A stretch of 64,000 bases of DNA from Cadophora sp. MPI-SDFR-AT-0126 (GCA_020747065.1 JAGMVK010000002.1:3038001-3102000); one strand, 5' to 3'. Shown: positions 10,599-22,354, counted from the stretch's first letter. A program made the numbers and translations. Notes: a model not told the origin generated them from the letters alone.

Positions 10599-11384
10599 AG
10601 AGTTGCGGCCATTGCTCCCGGCCCCCCTCAAGCCAGAACATCAAAAGTTTAGGACTTTATAATTTCACGACACATTAAAAAAACTCTTAAATTAAATCAA
10701 TTCTTATACAATACTGTTTGATAATGCTCTTTGCTTAATTATATTCTAATGTTTGTCACCCAAAGCGGAGAATTCAACACGTATAGATAAGAGTACATAC
10801 AGATATTAAGTCTCTATCTTGTATTACAATTATTTCCATCAAATTCTAATTGTTTTAAAATTCTACACATACGTGTTAAAGTTTGGCTTAAATGGTTTTA
10901 TAAAACTTTAGTTTATTGCAATATCAATGTTTTCTGTATTATTATTGAATTTTCAAAACGTACCAAAATTGCAAAATCTAACATTTTCGCTTAGAAATTC
11001 CACATTTATACACATTTAAAACTTTCTTATTAAATCAACAGGTGATAGTTTTACGTTCAAACTTGATTTTACAATAGAAATATACTTTTCATCTTTCTTA
11101 TACTTTTTAAAATGAAGGTTTATTAATTTTTAAGCTTAATATTAGGATTTAAATGAGAGACATTCTGGACAATTTGAAGCCTTTGTATAAGGTGTAGAGA
11201 TCTAAATTCTCAGTGGTACATATAGTAAATTTAGTTAAATTATCTTTAAGAACAAATAAATTCCTATTCATAATCCCATCTTTAAGAAATTTGATGGAAG
11301 TTCAAAAAAGTTACAAAATGTTGAAGATAGTGGGTTTTCGGGCGTTCTCGCTTAAGGGGGGCCGGGAGCAATGGCCGCAACTCT
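10599..11384. mobile_element. AT-rich TIR element, 786 bp, TA target duplication
   Basis: The left end AGAGTTGCGGCCATTGCTCC and its continuation CGGCCCCCCTCAAGC reappear inverted at the right end with one or two changes (about 37 bp TIRs). TA flanks both sides (10597-10598, 11385-11386). The interior is strongly AT-rich with no coding sequence, in sharp contrast to the GC-rich ends. It could be a MITE or a RIP-eroded internal-deletion derivative. Confidence 0.85.
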
Positions 11385-12486
11385 TACAAATACTCCCCAA
11401 AGCCGGCGACGTCTCTAAGGATGCTACAATAAGTTACTGCTGTTGAACGCCCATTCTTTGCTCCAGGAATCATCTGGCTCCATTTGCAGGCTCTGAGAAT
11501 CGTGTTCGCCTTCCCCTACTTTTATACCACTAGCGTTAAGCCATACTTGACTTACATTTCAACAGCGGAGGCGACAACTGGAACAAGATTCAGTAAACGT
11601 AAACACATGAAACACTAACAGGGCTGGAAGCTTCTTCGACCGGACTAACAAGCTCAGAATTCAGACACGACGAATTTATAAATTACGGGTTACATTTACA
11701 GCATATATAGGACATTACAAATAGTCCCTCTCCACTCTTCTGAATCGCACTCCTATCCCACCAATATATTACTGCCATCATTTTGTCTTTCTGAAACAAC
11801 TCCTCCACATGCAATATATACCAATAAAAAGGAAGAGCGATAACAGAGCTAAACAAGCCAACACAGCATTATTGCTCTTTGTAGCCCGGCTTGACAGTTG
11901 CGTGTGATGTGTCTTGTTGGCGTTGTAGAGGAAATTTTTGAACGGCTGAATTGCGGTGCCGCTTGTATTTGGAGCAATGAAATACGACTGATGATCAACA
12001 ACAGCAAGTTGCTTCTTAAAGGTGTCAATAAGGTCAGAAAAATTAGATTGAATAGGGTTGGATTAAAATGAAACCCCTCTCTCGAGGTGTGGCCATGTAT
12101 AACTCTCGCCCTCAAGGAGAATTGTATAGAAGACACTAAGAAGTTTACCACTATTGCCAGCACTAGAATCAAAACTGGAGAGGGTTAGTGCTGTGAAATG
12201 GTTTAGGAAAGCAACAGCACTGTAGAAGCTCACCTAATGGCACCCTCAAACAATAGCGTTGCCTCCTTGGTCTCCCCGCGCCATGCTTCCCAAAACCAGG
12301 CGCTTGCCGAAACCACAAAAAATCGTGTGTTGAACTGATTATGAGAACATCGCATATTTATTGAAGCTGCCTTATTAATCTCCTTTCCCGAGATAATAAT
12401 CTATGGGCGCCAAACTGTAGGCTAGCGGCTGGTCCGACACCACATCAATTCGTGCATTCAACGAACATAATGTGACGTATACAATC
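11385..12486. other. Downstream flank of the SCC2-like gene; no supportable gene
   Basis: Short open frames only, including a hydrophobic minus-strand frame at 11849-12172 without a motif. The part next to 12487 probably contains the 3' untranslated region of the SCC2-like gene. Confidence 0.4.
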
Positions 12487-15400
12487 TCATCTTTTGCGTT
12501 GGACCTTCCTTCTTTTCTCGCTCGACCGATTCGGAGGAACCTTCCTCTTCCGACCCTTCACTTTATCGCCTTCTTTCGCACCCGTCAGTGTTGGGGTCTT
12601 TTTGGGTAAAGCACTACCATCTAATGCAATGACTTCGGAACATATACCTTCGTGAAACAACTCAATGAATGCACGACATATGTTAAGCATGTTTTGTTCA
12701 GAGTCTAGAGTAGTCATCACCATGGAATTGCTCTCCCAAAACGCCCGTCCGTCGATACCATCAACCTTGTTTGGCGCTCTACTCGAGTTGTTGGACGCCT
12801 CTTGGGTAATGCTAGAAGAGCTACACGAGAGGCCGTATTGTTGGCGAAGGTATGTCATCGTATCCCAGAGGCCTGAGAGGGTCGTCGAGGATGCTGCTAA
12901 GGTCCGGAGACGATTAAAATCAATATTTTGGCTCTCTGCAATAGGTGTTGTTTGGCCTAGTAGTTCCGTTTCAATAGCATCCACGACAGCAATACCGGCT
13001 CTGGTAAATACTCTCTCCATGGCGAAAACGGTTGCATTTAGCTCTTCCGCAGATGCATATTCGAAAAATGCTATGTTCTCAAGAATGAATTGAGAACGCT
13101 GAAGATGTTGTGGCACATCAATCGATGAACTTGGAGACAAATCAGGTTCAATTCGGGCACATAAGCCTTCAAAGAACTTCTTCCGGCCTTTGATTTTACC
13201 AGCCTTCGTTACCTCCATCATCCGGTGAAGTATAGAGAGGTAAGGATCGCAAGTTGCGCCACGCACATTGTGGACTACATCTCGCTGGTACTCGTATGCG
13301 ACTTCCACTGCTCTCAGGTGTTCGTCTTTAATTATACTTTCAAACTTCTGGTGAAGTGTCTGATGCGTAATGAAAGATAATTCAGCAATTTTCCTGTTCT
13401 GAGAAGTCTCCAAAGCTATACAAATCTGTGCGCACTCTTTTGGATGAAGAAGACCCTGTCGTGCCATGCTGGCAAGAATGTCAGTTGCTAACAAAGCTTG
13501 ATCACCCTGCGTAGCTAGTGCGATCCGCATGAGGTCCTTCCTATTGCTCGCAAACATCTGGGTGATGGATGCGGCGACTCCGTCAAGTTGGCTGGCCCCG
13601 ACATGGTCCAACTTGGTGGCCACTCTGCTACTGACTTTGGAGTATTGTTCTTCGGCTAGAAGAAACTCTTTGAAAGCCTGCAGAATGACAGTCTCCAGCA
13701 GAGAGTTCTTCTCTTCAAAAGCCTCCTCGAATAGTGTAGTAACCACTGATGACGTGAAGTGTTTAGGTCGCACCTGGCAGACCATGCAAATGGCATCCAG
13801 GGCGACTTTTCTCAAGTCCACTGGCTGTCCAGAAGATGAGAACGGCAAGAAGGTACCAATCATAAAGTCGGAGACGGAGTGGCAGTCTGTGAATCTCATT
13901 TGGAAATGTTCTAGCTGTGCCTCAAAATGGCAATACCTGCCACACATACCAGCGATAAGCAGGAGCTTCTTGACTTTCCGTACGGCTTCTTGCTTGGCTG
14001 GATCATGGAAGCAGAGATCCGCCATATTTCGAATATGCTCAAGGCAAGATAATGTGATAGTTGTGAGAGGTTTGATGTCTTGGAGGATCTCGCTGATGGT
14101 CCACAAGCAAGGAATCACTTCACTGAGAATTGCCCGATTAAAGCGAGTTATCTGCTTTATGAGATCTGTGCTCATGGATCTGAGAAACGCTGGGTCAACG
14201 TCTGATACCCGAGGGAGAGTGCGGTATAAGATCAAGATCACACGTCGGTATATCATCATGTCATCCCCAGTGCCAATCTTGCCAACGTATGGTTGTAAAA
14301 GTTGAATTTGCTGGTTTGTGAAAATATTGGCGTTGGTTTTGGCAAATATTAGCAATAGTTGAAAAGTTGCCGCAACATCCACTGTAGTGTTGCCTTTAGC
14401 GGTAGATTTGTCAATCATGTTAAACATCCTCGCCACAAACAACGAATAAACTCTGAAGGTAGCTGATCCCCGTGAAGGATGTAGGAGGATGGCTTGTAAT
14501 GCTGTGGTGAAAATGGAAGGCAGGCGGCGATCCTCCTGAACGATTTTCGCCATGAGACAGACATGACTGGTCGTGGCCAGTGTCGTTTTAGAAGAAACTT
14601 TCTTAGTCGATGCTGGCAGATGCGGCGATATCCATATTTCCTCGATACTTTGACTAGCTAGTTCTCGAACGGACTGGTCCAAATCTGCGGCACGATACAG
14701 GAGAGCCTCCGCGATTCCGCTCCTGGCATTAGCTTCTGGATTTTGGAGATATATATCCTTTAAAATCTTCATCGCACGCTTGCGGACAGCCACGCTTTCA
14801 TCGGTAACACGGCGCAAGATATTGGGCATCATTTCCACTCCGAGCTCCGGCGTCAGCTCTATACATTTGCTTATGAGTCTCAGAGACGACTCACGCACTG
14901 ATACTGAAATATCTTTGGTACGGCCACATATCAAAGTCTTTACAGCGGGTGTGCGACCGATAAGGAACGGATCAGCTTCCAGGATATGGAGCACCACTTT
15001 CAGGCTCCTACATCGAATTGACGCATGGGGACTCTTCGCAGAGTCTAGAATAACTTCTAGCAGTCTGCTAAATGACTCACAAAACTGCGAACGCAGCAAT
15101 GTCAAACTGTAGGCCACTCGAGCGTTACTAGCAGTAACACAATGAGGGTCAAACGCTTTTGGCTCGTAAAGTTTTCCGGCGATTATCTTCTGTAGTCTTG
15201 TTGCCAAGAGGCTACGCTCCTGCCTATTGTTCTTAGGGTCCGTATCGATGCCCGTGGAATCATATGCACTAAACGCCCATTGTGCTGTGAGATATCCGAC
15301 AGCGCCGTGCGTTTGCGGCTCCAGAGCTGATTGCAATGTCAGGAATTCGACCGACGCATGGAATGGTCCTCCCAACGACGTGATATCCTCAAGCCGAGGC

Positions 15401-16992
15401 TTCAACTGCAACGATTCCTCTATCGTTTTTCTGGGACACCAACTAAGGTTCGTCTTGAAATCTTCGGATTGGGTTGCATGCCGAATATTGAAGTTTAAGC
15501 CCGAGATCGCTGCTCCCATCAAACCAAGAACGTCAACAGCCATCAATTTCACCGTTGACGTAGTCTTTTCTGCCTCCAATAATCGAATCATCTTGAAAAG
15601 AATGAGACGAAGCAGGAGCTCAGCGGCCGGCCATTCTGGGCAATCGAAACTTCTGACAAAGTCTTCTACGAAGATGTAGAGAAGATTGCGAAATGATTCG
15701 TCTCTAGTCTTGGTAGGACTCAAAGCTCTGCCTATAACAAAGTCTATAATTTGCATAGCAATGTTTGTCGCGGTGTCAAGCAACGGAGAAACAAGAGCAG
15801 ATAGCGCTTGTACAATCATCGGCTTGCCTTTCTTGGCACTCTTTTTTAATGAGGGTTGTCTGACAGCTGTTCTGAAAGCTTTCAATCTATCAGCCTCCAA
15901 AGACAACTCGCTCGCCAAAGACGTATTTCCCTCGTTGAAATGGCTATCGTCATATCCGCTAGCCGCTGACTGAATGATCTGCATGATCAAGGCTGAAACT
16001 ACTTGAATACTTCCCCCCTTTAGAAGCTTGAAGTCGCGAGAGTTCTGTGAAGCTGACGTTTTCTTCAATGAGGTCAATATTTCATTGAGAATGCTCGGTC
16101 TCCGAGTGGGATGGTAGTGGAAAACCTGTCCAAGCACATCCAGGGCTGCAGTGCGTAACTTTTTCAGCCCTGTCTTCTCTGCGCCATTATCCGCGAACAG
16201 CAAAAGAAGTGCAGTCCATTCGAGTGTATCCAACACTGTTTCGGGAAACTTGACGCCCCCTACCAGTGTTGCCAAAAGTCCAAGAATTTGCTCGCATGCT
16301 GATATAAGAGCAGTGAATGGCTTTGTGGCCGCAAAACTTTGCAGTTGATTGGCCGGAATGAGGGTTGGAATAATGCAGGTCTCCAAGACATTTCTGAGAG
16401 CATCGGATACAATCTGAAAAACGTTTCCGGAACACAGCTGTATCTCTTGACGACCTCCAGACCTGATGAGTAGGCAGATGTATCCCGATAGAAGTCCACA
16501 GTCAGACATCATTGCCTGATGTTCTCTTCCTGGGTTGTCTTCAAGTTTAAACTCGATGATTCGCGCAGCATTTAGACGTTCTTCGCATAATTTTCGCAGC
16601 CTCAAAATATCCTCAAGTGGTACTTGAGACAAGCTGCTGAGAGCGAGAACCTCCCTTAGATGTTGTTTGATGTTCGACAGAACGGAATACAGGTGGCCAA
16701 TCCTATCAATGTCGATCACTTGGAATTCGCTAGCCGTGTCCGGTATTTCCTTCTCAATTTTGAAAGCCTCCTGAAGAGAGCGATAGAGGGTTTGGGCGGC
16801 AGCTTTTTTATCACAGTCATTATACCCTGAACCTTCAGTTCCCACTTCCACAGACATGCTTGGCAAATCCAAATCGGCGTTGCATTTTGCCCCTTTCATA
16901 GCTGGCGAAATTGCATCTGGCGAAATCGTATCTGGTTCAACTTTTGAATTAGCCAAGATGAGCACTATGAATAATTGGGAATCCTGACACAA
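12487..16992 (-). CDS. scc2: Cohesin loader SCC2/Mis4/NIPBL-like protein, intronless 1501-aa frame, N-terminally short
   Basis: SCC2 with SCC4 loads cohesin onto chromatin, so it is needed for sister-chromatid cohesion and for loop organisation in the nucleus. The frame reads as alpha-helical HEAT repeats. The cohesin-HEAT block is near residues 650-700 (SPHASIRCRSLKVVLHILEA, then VRESSLRLISKCI). The Nipped-B C-terminal domain is about 985-1290 (KVKKLLLIAGMCGRYCHFEA; then FLPFSSSGQPVDLRKVALDA). The C-terminus is a basic nuclear-localisation-like tail (KGRKRKVPPNRSSEKRRK). The start MCQDSQLFIV is weak. The proline-rich N-terminal region that in relatives binds SCC4 is not seen upstream; a stop at 16993 and repeat-like sequence follow. 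Either an upstream exon is unrecognised or the gene is 5' truncated. No internal stop or frameshift argues for function. Confidence 0.85.
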   Translation of the reverse strand: MCQDSQLFIVLILANSKVEPDTISPDAISPAMKGAKCNADLDLPSMSVEVGTEGSGYNDCDKKAAAQTLYRSLQEAFKIEKEIPDTASEFQVIDIDRIGHLYSVLSNIKQHLREVLALSSLSQVPLEDILRLRKLCEERLNAARIIEFKLEDNPGREHQAMMSDCGLLSGYICLLIRSGGRQEIQLCSGNVFQIVSDALRNVLETCIIPTLIPANQLQSFAATKPFTALISACEQILGLLATLVGGVKFPETVLDTLEWTALLLLFADNGAEKTGLKKLRTAALDVLGQVFHYHPTRRPSILNEILTSLKKTSASQNSRDFKLLKGGSIQVVSALIMQIIQSAASGYDDSHFNEGNTSLASELSLEADRLKAFRTAVRQPSLKKSAKKGKPMIVQALSALVSPLLDTATNIAMQIIDFVIGRALSPTKTRDESFRNLLYIFVEDFVRSFDCPEWPAAELLLRLILFKMIRLLEAEKTTSTVKLMAVDVLGLMGAAISGLNFNIRHATQSEDFKTNLSWCPRKTIEESLQLKPRLEDITSLGGPFHASVEFLTLQSALEPQTHGAVGYLTAQWAFSAYDSTGIDTDPKNNRQERSLLATRLQKIIAGKLYEPKAFDPHCVTASNARVAYSLTLLRSQFCESFSRLLEVILDSAKSPHASIRCRSLKVVLHILEADPFLIGRTPAVKTLICGRTKDISVSVRESSLRLISKCIELTPELGVEMMPNILRRVTDESVAVRKRAMKILKDIYLQNPEANARSGIAEALLYRAADLDQSVRELASQSIEEIWISPHLPASTKKVSSKTTLATTSHVCLMAKIVQEDRRLPSIFTTALQAILLHPSRGSATFRVYSLFVARMFNMIDKSTAKGNTTVDVAATFQLLLIFAKTNANIFTNQQIQLLQPYVGKIGTGDDMMIYRRVILILYRTLPRVSDVDPAFLRSMSTDLIKQITRFNRAILSEVIPCLWTISEILQDIKPLTTITLSCLEHIRNMADLCFHDPAKQEAVRKVKKLLLIAGMCGRYCHFEAQLEHFQMRFTDCHSVSDFMIGTFLPFSSSGQPVDLRKVALDAICMVCQVRPKHFTSSVVTTLFEEAFEEKNSLLETVILQAFKEFLLAEEQYSKVSSRVATKLDHVGASQLDGVAASITQMFASNRKDLMRIALATQGDQALLATDILASMARQGLLHPKECAQICIALETSQNRKIAELSFITHQTLHQKFESIIKDEHLRAVEVAYEYQRDVVHNVRGATCDPYLSILHRMMEVTKAGKIKGRKKFFEGLCARIEPDLSPSSSIDVPQHLQRSQFILENIAFFEYASAEELNATVFAMERVFTRAGIAVVDAIETELLGQTTPIAESQNIDFNRLRTLAASSTTLSGLWDTMTYLRQQYGLSCSSSSITQEASNNSSRAPNKVDGIDGRAFWESNSMVMTTLDSEQNMLNICRAFIELFHEGICSEVIALDGSALPKKTPTLTGAKEGDKVKGRKRKVPPNRSSEKRRKVQRKR

Positions 16993-17374
16993 TCACCGAG
17001 TAGTTTTATATCCTTCCATTATTTGCAGAGGCTCGGAGCTTAAGGGAGGTGGTAAGGGAAGTTGCATCCTTGAGGAATAAGTCATGTCTACATTTTTGTA
17101 AATTTCAATTAGACTACGACTAGTATCGCTCATAGTGGTCGATATCGCCGACTGGAGACATCTGGTCATCATTAGCCAAGGACATCCAACACGGCCTGCC
17201 TGCTGGTGTTTGTCTGGATCCACTCTTTATGACCTGCATTACTCGTGGACATTGATGAACTGTATTGAAGTGGGACCTGCATTGAAGTGGGGCTTGCATG
17301 TTCGAAATTTCGCGTGGCGGGATGCGAGTTACCCGCATCGGTCAGGTCCACGCGACAGTGAGCCCAATTAGCCT

Positions 17375-17600
17375 CAGAGGGTAAGGTCATCACTCCGCAC
17401 TAAAACTTTGAGTCGCTCATCCAGCAGCAGGGGAAGGTCATCAATCCACACTAATACTATGAGCCCCAATTTTTTCAAGCAGGCAAAGGTCATCAAATCC
17501 GCACTAATACTTTGAGCCAGCAGGGAAGGGTCATCCTCCGCGCTAAAAACTTTAAGTCCCGTTTTTCTCATCTACCAGAAGGGTAGGGGTTATTGGCTTG
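17375..17600. repeat. Short second array of the GGTAAGGTCATCA minisatellite
   Basis: About five copies of the same core as at 3670-4560 occur near 17375, 17423, 17481, 17519 and 17574, with spacers such as CACTAATACTATGAGCCCC. The array lies between the SCC2-like gene and the Zn2Cys6 gene. The rest of 16993-17942 shows no supportable gene. Confidence 0.8.
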
Positions 17601-17942
17601 GCGATAGGGTATCCGCTGCCCGGAGCTTGGCATCTACGGGTGAGGCCAATCGAAACATCAATACCCCTGACCATTGCCATCACCGAATCAACTTCATCAA
17701 GCGGCTGACGCGATGAAGGTATGCACTCTTGCCGTCCACAGGCTGAGGATTGAAACTACCTTCATGTGAATGGCATTGAAAAATCTCAACAGGATCTGCA
17801 TCCAAGTGGAGACTTGACTTTCTGGTCGGTGGTACAGTATATACTTACCATCCGATCAAGAAGCATACATATACAGGTTATCGATGGTCGTCTATAGATT
17901 CATCGTTGCACAATCCATTCATCAAGTTGTAGTACCAGCAAT

Positions 17943-19627
17943 ATGACCAGTCCTACAAGCCAGACTCCGAGAAGGAGGTATGTTTGCCATGAAGAACACC
18001 AATTCGCATGTTGACGTTAGCAGCCACACTAAATCTCGTAACGGATGCGCAACGTGTAAGCGTCGACATATACGGTGCGACGAAACCTCGCCCCAGTGGT
18101 ATGTCCCAAATTGTTACCCGTCCATCACTATTGGAACCAGCAGTAATAATTGTCCCCACAGCAACAACTGTACGAAATACAAGCACCGTTGTCCATACCA
18201 GGATGTGCTAGAAAACGAACAGCAAGAATCGATTCTTATTAGAGCCAACTTACTGTGGACCTCTGATGTTGAGACTGAAGTTCTGAGTTGGCAACAGGTT
18301 GGACGAGCTTCATTCCCAAGTCTATGTGTCTTCCCAGCAATTCCCTTTGAGACTTTCTCCCTTGAAGATCTACGCTTGATCCACCATGTTGCTTCCATCT
18401 CAAGCGAACTCTGTACGAGCGATAGTAGCAACTTCACAATATGGGTCGGACAAGTACCACTGTAGGTTGTGGAGCTGGTGAGAGACGCTCAAGTGCTCAA
18501 ACGCTGACACATTGATGTAGTTTTCTCGAAATTGGGGCTACGTACAGCTTTGTAATGCATTCCTTATTAGCTCTGTCAGCATCACATCTGGCATGGCTTA
18601 CTGGCTGTCCACTTACGTCTAATATGGCCTTTGAGCACAGAGGACTTGCACTTAAGGGTCTCCATGAAGCGATCGGGTCGTTCTTGAGAGAAAATTCAGA
18701 TGCCGTTCTCGCAGCATCTCTCCTGCTATCATGGCAGGCAACTGAGTGGTTAGTACAGACAAAGCGGTCCCGGCACTTCTCTAATCCAGTTTAGGCGTGA
18801 TTGGACACGACTAATGCATGGAACTTCTTCTGTAAGCTTCGAAAATGCTCTAGGAAGCAATTTGTGAGTAGCTAACATATTCATAGATAATCGATGCGAT
18901 GCAGCCGTGGAAGAATGAGTCCCAATTCGAAGACTTTATTGCAGAAAAGAGCACATTTCCAACTGCACCACCATCTCCTGATACGCCTTTCAATTGTCCC
19001 AAGCACGCAGATCTAGATGCTCTTCGACTCGCCTCTGTGCAACTTCGAGAAGTGGAAGCTTATTTGAAGGAAAATATGGAAGGAACTGAAGCCATTTCAC
19101 AACTGATCAATTTCGTCGAAGGACTTCGAACATTGTCGCCGAGTGATACTACTACTCAAAGATTCGACATGCTTGATCCTCTCAGAACGTGGCTCCTCTG
19201 GCTTCCCGTCATGTACGTGCAACAAACGCAAATGCCGCTCTCTACATTTGTCGTTCTAGCATACTACTATACGATTGCGTTAATAGTTGAGCCACTGTTC
19301 CCAGAGGTCGGCGCCGCCTACTTTGGCAGTCTTTCCTTAAATCCAATCGAAGAAATTGCACGACGACTGGTCTCTCTGAATACTTGCCAGACTTCCCAAG
19401 TGGATCTTCATACTGCACTCAACTTCATGGCGTATCCTATGGACATGGCGTGCAAATTCAGAATCCGTATGGGTTTGGCGCTGCCAGAACGGGTGGCATT
19501 GCTCCGAAAATTCATTTACACTCATCGTGTCCGCGCTATGGGGCGGGAGCATGTCGTGATTACTTCCGGCTTGGCACCTGCCGCTATGAGTTCACTTTCT
19601 CTCGACGTTGTGCAGAAAATCATGTAG
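17943..19627 (+). CDS. Zn2Cys6 transcription factor, 471 aa, five introns
   Basis: A fungal binuclear-cluster regulator. The exons I assign are 17943-17977, 18024-18098, 18162-18461, 18521-18748, 18795-18831 and 18887-19627. All introns are 46-63 bp GT...AG and the sum is in frame. Splicing restores MTSPTSQTPRRSHTKSRNG followed by the six-cysteine cluster CX2CX6CX6CX2CX6C (residues about 20-48), closely like Upc2-type sterol/hypoxia regulators. The middle region has the helical LLALSASHLAWL block common in this group. The N-terminal exon is only 35 nt, and the Met at 17980 lies inside the first intron, so the ORF starting there is not the real start. Target genes cannot be read from the context. 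Confidence 0.9.
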
Positions 19628-19952
19628 TATAGTTGGATAGATACTTGGTTGCAGTTCTTCGGCCTAATCACTCATTGGGCTGGTTGAGAGTAGAAATAAG
19701 CTATGATTGAAAGGCAGAAAGGCAACTCTTTGATGTGAATGCTTTCTATTCCGCCGGTGAAGTGTATCACTTGGCATTGAGGTCTGATAGTGGAGAATTT
19801 ATTACTAACAAAAGCTGAACCTTCCGAACGCCGCTAAAGGAGCATATATCCTAGTATTATCTAGTGCATGATCCAAAACAAGACCCGGCTCGAGCGAGGA
19901 CCGAGATCCTTTCAGAGTTTTTCATGTTGCAAAATCCACCGAAAAAAAGAGA

Positions 19953-21802
19953 TCAAGAAATACTCTTTGCTTGCTCCTTGGGGACTTCGATTTCCTCTTC
20001 CGGATTAGGATTAAGGAGGTAAGCCAACGGAGCCCAAACTCTCCAGTGCAAAATCCCGATGTGAGCAATTCTCTTGGCAATCTCGGATATCTCCTCCTTG
20101 GGCCCATTTTCTTGAGTAGGGGAAGTGCCTGGAAGAGTAGCCGCTTCGAAGATCTGTAAACTTGTTAGGGGTGTGTAGTTGATGACGAGCTTCTTCAACA
20201 CAGGGCCCAGCTGGTTCAGAACGCGAGTTTCTGCTTCCTGGTAAACTCTAGAGCGGGGATTGGAGAGGTGGAGAGTTAGGTGTGATTCAATTTGTTGGAG
20301 GAGGGTGAGGGGTGTTGTCGTTGAGTGGAGAATTTGAAGAGCGAGAGACGGTAAAAGAGAGGTCCATTTGTCGTTGGAGGTTGACGAGGAAAGTATAGTG
20401 AGAAGGAGAGTTCGGACTTGGGAAGTAGGACGGCCGAAAGGTAGTGAGAGACGAAGTGGTGTAGGAGAATGCGTATCTGGCGTGGAAGCGGTTGATGAGG
20501 GAGACGATCGCGGATCTGATGGGACTGTTGACAACGTGGCCGTCTTGAGGTATATGCTTGGGTTTTGGTGTAGTAAAGTGATGCGGTTGGGGGACAGCTG
20601 GGAAGGATAGCACAATATCGTTCGCATGTGATGGGGTGTGGAGACCACAGAGGTCGTTGGAGTGTCTTCTCGTGCAGTATTACAAGTATCTTATAACCCG
20701 CTCTGCCCATCTAAGTTGTGGTGAAGGCACATACAGATTTCGAGGTTGATCAAGTCCAGTATATCAGAGCGGAGCTTGGTTAAACGCTCCTCATCGAACA
20801 GAAAGGTGTGTGGAACCATTTCAGAAGCCTTTGATGGCAGGATAAAATGCACTAGGGCATTAATAAAGTCCCAAGTGTTCCCTTCACTGTTGGGTGACGA
20901 TTCCGTAGGTGCTATGTCTGGCCAGAGGCTGGCTTGGCGAAACCATGCATTTGCTCCTGTAATGTCAATTCTTCCATCGGCAATCCTTTTCATGAAGAAT
21001 TTTTGCTCGAAGTGGACAGTGTCCTCGATCAGAAGTGGTCGTAGACAACGGATTTGATGATAGGCCACATCCTTCCAACATAAGTCAGTATGAGCAGAGT
21101 CAGAGTTTTCTCGGAAAAACTTACGAGCTTCATTGCTTCCAATACTCCAAGCAAGTCTTGCATGCCAGCTACTAGTAAAGTTACATCTCCATTTCGATCG
21201 CCATTACTAAGTTGAGTAACCATTTCGTCAACCCAGCTGTCTCGCATTGGGGCGCAGTGGCATTTCAGGAGTTGGGATAGCCACGCTGCCAGCTTCTCTG
21301 CTCCTTTTTGAAATTGTTGCATCAGTAATTCAATGTTGAATGTCTCTTCAACAGCTGCGCGATCTCGTTGCGGAACCAAAGTCTCTAGTATGCCTTGAAT
21401 GGCCTTCAAGGTCGCTGGTAAACACCATCCAGTGTCTCCAAGGCCCCTCTCAAATTGCGCCGGGTGCAGTCTGTACTCCTGAAGTTGCACTCGCATTGTC
21501 TCCCAGAAATCTTCTGCTCTTTGTATTTTCCTTTTCTTCTCGCCGTCAAGATTTGGTCTAAAGTGCAGGTCCGGGTCGAAGTTGATATCATGTCGTAGCT
21601 TTGGATTGTTGACGATCTTATTGACATCGAGTTCACTAAGCTTTGCTTTGGTGACAGGTGGCTCTACAGCGGGTTGGTGCTCCTTCGTACTCGACTTCGC
21701 AGGTTTACCCGTTGTGTAGTTTTGGAGCCTTCTCGGCAGAGGCCAAATAACGCTCTCATTCTTGTGCAGCGCGTCTGCCGCGGAATTGATGTATATATAT
21801 CC
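19953..21802 (-). CDS. TCP11/SOK1-family protein (5' end uncertain, one in-frame TAA)
   Basis: Family members include yeast Sok1, linked to cAMP-PKA signalling. The open frame from about 21802 carries PPVTKAKLSELDVNKIVNN, PKLRHDINFDPDLHFRPN and DDFW-like EDFWETMRVQLQEYRLHP. A 53-bp intron (21072-21124, GTAAGT...AAG) restores LEAMKLDVAYHQIRCLRPLL and IEDTVHFEQKFFM. After LDLINLEICMCLHHNLDGQS an in-frame TAA appears near 20691, and the same frame then continues with DKWTSLLPSLALQIL and IGILHWRVWAPLAYLL to the stop at 19953. The TAA could be a real nonsense mutation, an unrecognised intron or a sequence error. The start is not resolved; a 100-aa minus frame at 22108-21806 could hold a first exon. 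Confidence 0.75.
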
Positions 21803-22354
21803 TCATCATTCCATAGCTGTTGTTTTCAGGGGCAGGGATATCCATTTATCTTTGTGGTTGTGATCATCTCCCCCAGCCAACTCTGGAACCCTACCGCGAC
21901 GAATGGTTATAGGAACGCTTTTCGTACGGGCGATGGTATTAACGAAGCGCGAGCGTATGGAGTTTATCTGCAAGCCATTAATAACAGTACAAATCTTCTT
22001 ATCAAATAAGAAATTTGATTTAATGTGCGATTCTCGTAGACGCAGGACGATTGTGGACTGTTCTACATCATCGGAACCGCGAGAAGATATCTCGAGGAGT
22101 GCTATCATGAACCAGATCTAGGAGGGCAAATACGACTTACTTGCATTTTCGTGTCTCGAATTAATTTGAGGGTGCAGAAAGGAGTGGAAAGCTCGATTTA
22201 GATATATCGGAGGTGAGGCTGCGGATTGTTGGTTGGTGCCTTAACCGACTTCCCTTATATCCCATCGACCGCCATCGCTTGCGCATTTTAGCCTGACAGG
22301 GGGTTGAGCCAATCAGAACGCCGCATTTCGGGGTTGGATACAGTCAATTCTACT

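Noticed and set aside
13529..14305. 258-codon plus-strand open frame, plus several others, antisense to the SCC2-like gene
   Set aside because: They lie wholly inside the conserved 1501-residue minus-strand frame and read as Ser/Arg-rich mirror frames with no motif.
17980..18098. Start of the Zn2Cys6 gene at MFAMKNTNSH
   Set aside because: Using the ATG at 17943 and removing a 46-bp intron (17978-18023) gives the typical SHTKSRNGCATC leader, a better fit to the family.
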